From contig LPNZ01003968.1 in NCBI GenBank assembly GCA_001655205.1, positions 1-24,700 of the forward strand: a DNA stretch of 24,700 nt, in the 5' to 3' direction. Within the stretch, counting starts at the first letter, position 1; each line of letters starts with the position of its first letter. Of the stretch, positions 20,809 to 24,700 are shown in pieces. Both the position numbers and the translations under genes were made by a program. The notes beneath the pieces were generated by a model that saw nothing but the letters and a program-made list of their open reading frames with translations, searched no databases and was not told the DNA's origin. This DNA comes from Lenisia limosa. Taxonomy: Eukaryota > Breviatea.

Positions 20809-21046
20809 TTTTACAATTCTGCCGTCAATCTTTTGCTGTTTTGCACTGTGTGGTGCGTGTTTCTATGTTAGTTTCTTATATTTGCATTCTTTGTTTTATT
20901 GCAGGCTTTTTAGCCTTAGTTACATTCATAATATACAATAGCCTTATTTTCACAATGAGAAAAATGTGAGGACATAATATTGTATGATGGAAACAGTAAA
21001 CAGTAAAAGAGAAACGCGAAACAGAAAGAGCATACACTGTCAATGA
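20809..21046. other. Convergent spacer between the kinase and pirin genes
   Basis: This 238-bp AT-rich region must hold both 3' UTRs. I see no coding exon or RNA gene. Confidence 0.5.
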
Positions 21047-22617
21047 CTAAGGATGGTGTTTGATGAATTTACCATTGGAGTATTCTCTGAAAGCGTTTTG
21101 TAGCTCAGCCTCGGTTGTCATGACAAAGGGGCCATGCTTCGCCACCTTGACAATAAGAATAACGAGGTATTCCTAAGGGACAGCGGGAATTATGCTGAAA
21201 TGATTTCACATCATGAGCTTTCTCACCTTTTCCACAATATCACTTTTCTCTAGTATATTTTGTATATTATACAGTTCTGATCAATTCATTCATGATGATA
21301 TTGTACATTTCAGGTCAGAGAAGGGAAATACAATTACACGAGGAGCCTACAGGTTCATCCAGCGGTGCACCAGCAAGAACAAGCAAATCCGCCTCCTCCA
21401 CTCCAGCAATCTCCAGTGTGTCCCCTTTGGTCAAAACTATTTGGTTAAGAAAAATGTCATTTTTAGTGCACTTCAATATTCTGATGCAAAGATTCCATGC
21501 TTACTTGCTGCTTCTTCTTGCTCAACAAGTTTGCCCCCGATGGACACAACTCCCTGAAGCTCACTCACCAAATCACCAAATGAGGCATACCTTGGCAACA
21601 AATGCAAAGCAGGTGTGATTTGGTGGAATTGAGGCAGAAAGAACATCATTTGCCTTCAAATGCACCTGAAGCGTAAAACAAATAGAAGCATCTCACAGGA
21701 CTCACATCGAACAAGGTAGGCTCGGAGACGATTTCTGTTATAGGTCCTGTGACCCCTCCAAATGCCCCCGAAACTACTCGAGCAGTGCTACCCTCACCAA
21801 ACTACGGGATAAGCTTGTTCCAATCAACCGAATCCTGTTATTTACCTGGACCGAGGGAATATCAGAAGAAGCAACATCCTAAACGGTTAGAAGGAGTAGT
21901 CCTTGTTCATATTCCCCATACTTGGTAGCGAGGTTTGCACATTTTGTGCTTTTTAGGGAGGTTTACCCAAATTTGGTAACCTTCAAATGGACCCTCATAC
22001 TAAAGTCATGAATAAACGAATCATAACAAATACAATAATATTCCACTAACGTCTTTACCAGGCATTTCACTGTGAATAATCCCGGAACCGGCTGTCATCC
22101 ACTGTACATCACCTGGCTTGAGAACTCCCTAAAGAGTGACAAATAATTAGGATGTTCAGCGTTTTATTAAAGGTCTCACATGATTTCCCATCGAATCTTT
22201 GTGCTCGAAGACTCCCTGGACAATTTCAGAAGAATATCATATTTTTGATTGAAAAGCCCTCATACTTCTTTGACGATAGTGACCGTTTCAAAACCTCGAT
22301 GAGGGTGGTCAGGAAAACCAGGCATATGCTTAGTCTAACAAGTAAAAAATAAGACACCGATAGTTGCAAATCCACCTTAACTCCCCCCACCCAACCAACA
22401 TTTTTTGAACTAATGTGGTCCAACATGAGAAAAGGGTCAAGCTGGTCATCAAGCTTCTTCATTCCAACTGCTCTCATCAGCGCCACACCAGCTCCATCGC
22501 TGACCTGCTTTGATGAGTAAAGAAACAACAGAATTTGGCTACATACACACATAACAAAAAATCTAAACCACTTACAGGAACAGCATTATTTATTCTCAAG
22601 ATTGAACGGAGAGACAT
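21047..22617 (-). CDS. PIR: Pirin
   Basis: Bicupin iron-binding protein, nuclear in animals (redox-sensitive NF-kappaB cofactor), with quercetinase activity in some homologues. About eleven exons give roughly 278 residues (human about 290). It starts [14 protein letters not shown]. The N-terminal cupin holds [14 protein letters not shown] (metal ligands H57 and H59), [13 protein letters not shown], and [19 protein letters not shown] (ligands H101 and E103). All four ligands of the family are present. Next comes [19 protein letters not shown], then a metal-free C-terminal cupin ([38 protein letters not shown]), ending FIKHHP then TAG at 21047-21049. Introns are short and in phase. It lies downstream of SEC23 on the same strand and converges with the kinase gene. 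Its role in this organism is unknown. Confidence 0.97.
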
Positions 22618-23240
22618 TTGTCGGTTTACACAGATTTTCCAACCGGGTAATAGGGTAATAGCGATTGATATGAAAATATGTGAATACAATATACAACACT
22701 ATATTTTAAAATGTAAAACTTAAAAGATGCTTTTAAGATGCCATGCAGGTGAAGAGCGCATAAAAGAGCAACTTGCCAAAAAGACGACAAAGTTGTTAAC
22801 AGGTTATTTAAGTATTAATTAGTATTTACCCTGGCAATATATGTATTATTATAGTATGTATTTATTTTAATGTAATTATTCAATATATTATAAGATATTG
22901 ATATTGACTGGATGAATTCGACCCCACATGGCGGCCGGGTGGTGGGCCTCCCTGCCCCCACCTTCGTAGTACCAGAGTTTATATTGTCTATATCCATTTC
23001 CATTTCCAACTGGGTTAAAATGTATTCTACTACCCCATGCCAAATGTGCCTACCTGCCTGGGCCCCTCCCCCTCCCCAGCCCCCTAACAACCTCATCATA
23101 ACCTCCTAATTACCTCAATGCCCTAAAAACAACCTGTCAAATTAACAATTTAACAGCCTTAACAAGGCCTGACACCAGTTTCAGCACAAATTGCCAAAAC
23201 ACTTTTCATTAGGGGTTTTCGTAAATAATAACAGAGACAA
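22618..23240. promoter_or_regulatory. Spacer between the SEC23 3' end and the pirin start
   Basis: This 623-bp region holds the SEC23 3' UTR and the pirin promoter (both genes are on the minus strand). It has an AT-rich half near pirin (about 22680-22910) and a C-rich, G-poor top-strand half (about 22920-23160), with runs such as CCCCTCCCCCTCCCC. No credible exon or RNA gene was found. Confidence 0.45.

Positions 23241-24700
<1,460 letters not shown>

Noticed and set aside
21950-21975. A 12-base match (TTTTAGGGAGGT) and a near-palindrome resembling the sequence next to the intronic MITE
   Set aside because: This stretch is coding on the minus strand (pirin [10 protein letters not shown]...), so the match is most likely chance.
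22912-23109. Short plus-strand frame in the C-rich spacer between pirin and SEC23
   Set aside because: Low-complexity proline-rich translation from a C-rich strand, with no splice context or family similarity.

Overview
The window is nuclear DNA from an intron-dense, gene-dense eukaryote, most likely a free-living protist. Genes are split by many short GT-AG introns, mostly about 40-80 nt and as short as 30 nt. Exons are GC-balanced, while introns and spacers are AT-rich. There is no bacterial-style operon, ribosome binding site or CRISPR array. I cannot name the species from sequence alone. Five runs of N are assembly gaps, and four of them directly follow homopolymer or dinucleotide tracts.

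Layout from left to right: (1) the 3' end of an unidentified coiled-coil gene (+, 1 to about 669, or about 875); (2) a gene of about 25 exons on the minus strand (1384-6248) for a secreted, type I membrane-anchored NHL-repeat protein; (3) a 337-bp divergent promoter shared with cytosolic HSP90 (+, 6586-9564, 15 exons); (4) a gene of about 30 exons (+, 9917-15745) for a BRCA1/BARD1-type protein with an N-terminal RING, an SQ/TQ-rich middle and C-terminal tandem BRCT domains, with a MITE-like inverted-repeat element in one intron; (5) the exosome cap subunit CSL4/EXOSC1 (-, 15763-16911), whose stop codon lies 17 bp from that of the BRCA1-like gene; (6) a MAP3K (STE11/MEKK/ANP class) kinase gene (+, 17361-20808) that seems to begin with a serine/arginine-rich tail and a two-pass membrane hairpin; (7) pirin (-, 21047-22617); (8) the 3' half of the COPII coat protein SEC23 (-, 23241 to beyond 24700), with a tRNA-like, Pol III-type sequence in one intron.

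The genes are mostly unrelated housekeeping or regulatory functions: protein folding, DNA repair, RNA decay, signalling and secretion. They do not form a pathway cluster. The most notable items are the membrane-anchored NHL ectodomain protein, the probable membrane-tethered MAP3K, the protist BRCA1-like protein with its ATM/ATR-type SQ/TQ cluster, the intronic MITE and the 30-39 nt introns. Exon models were built by hand from GT-AG sites, reading phase and protein-family similarity. Boundaries are therefore good but not certain.
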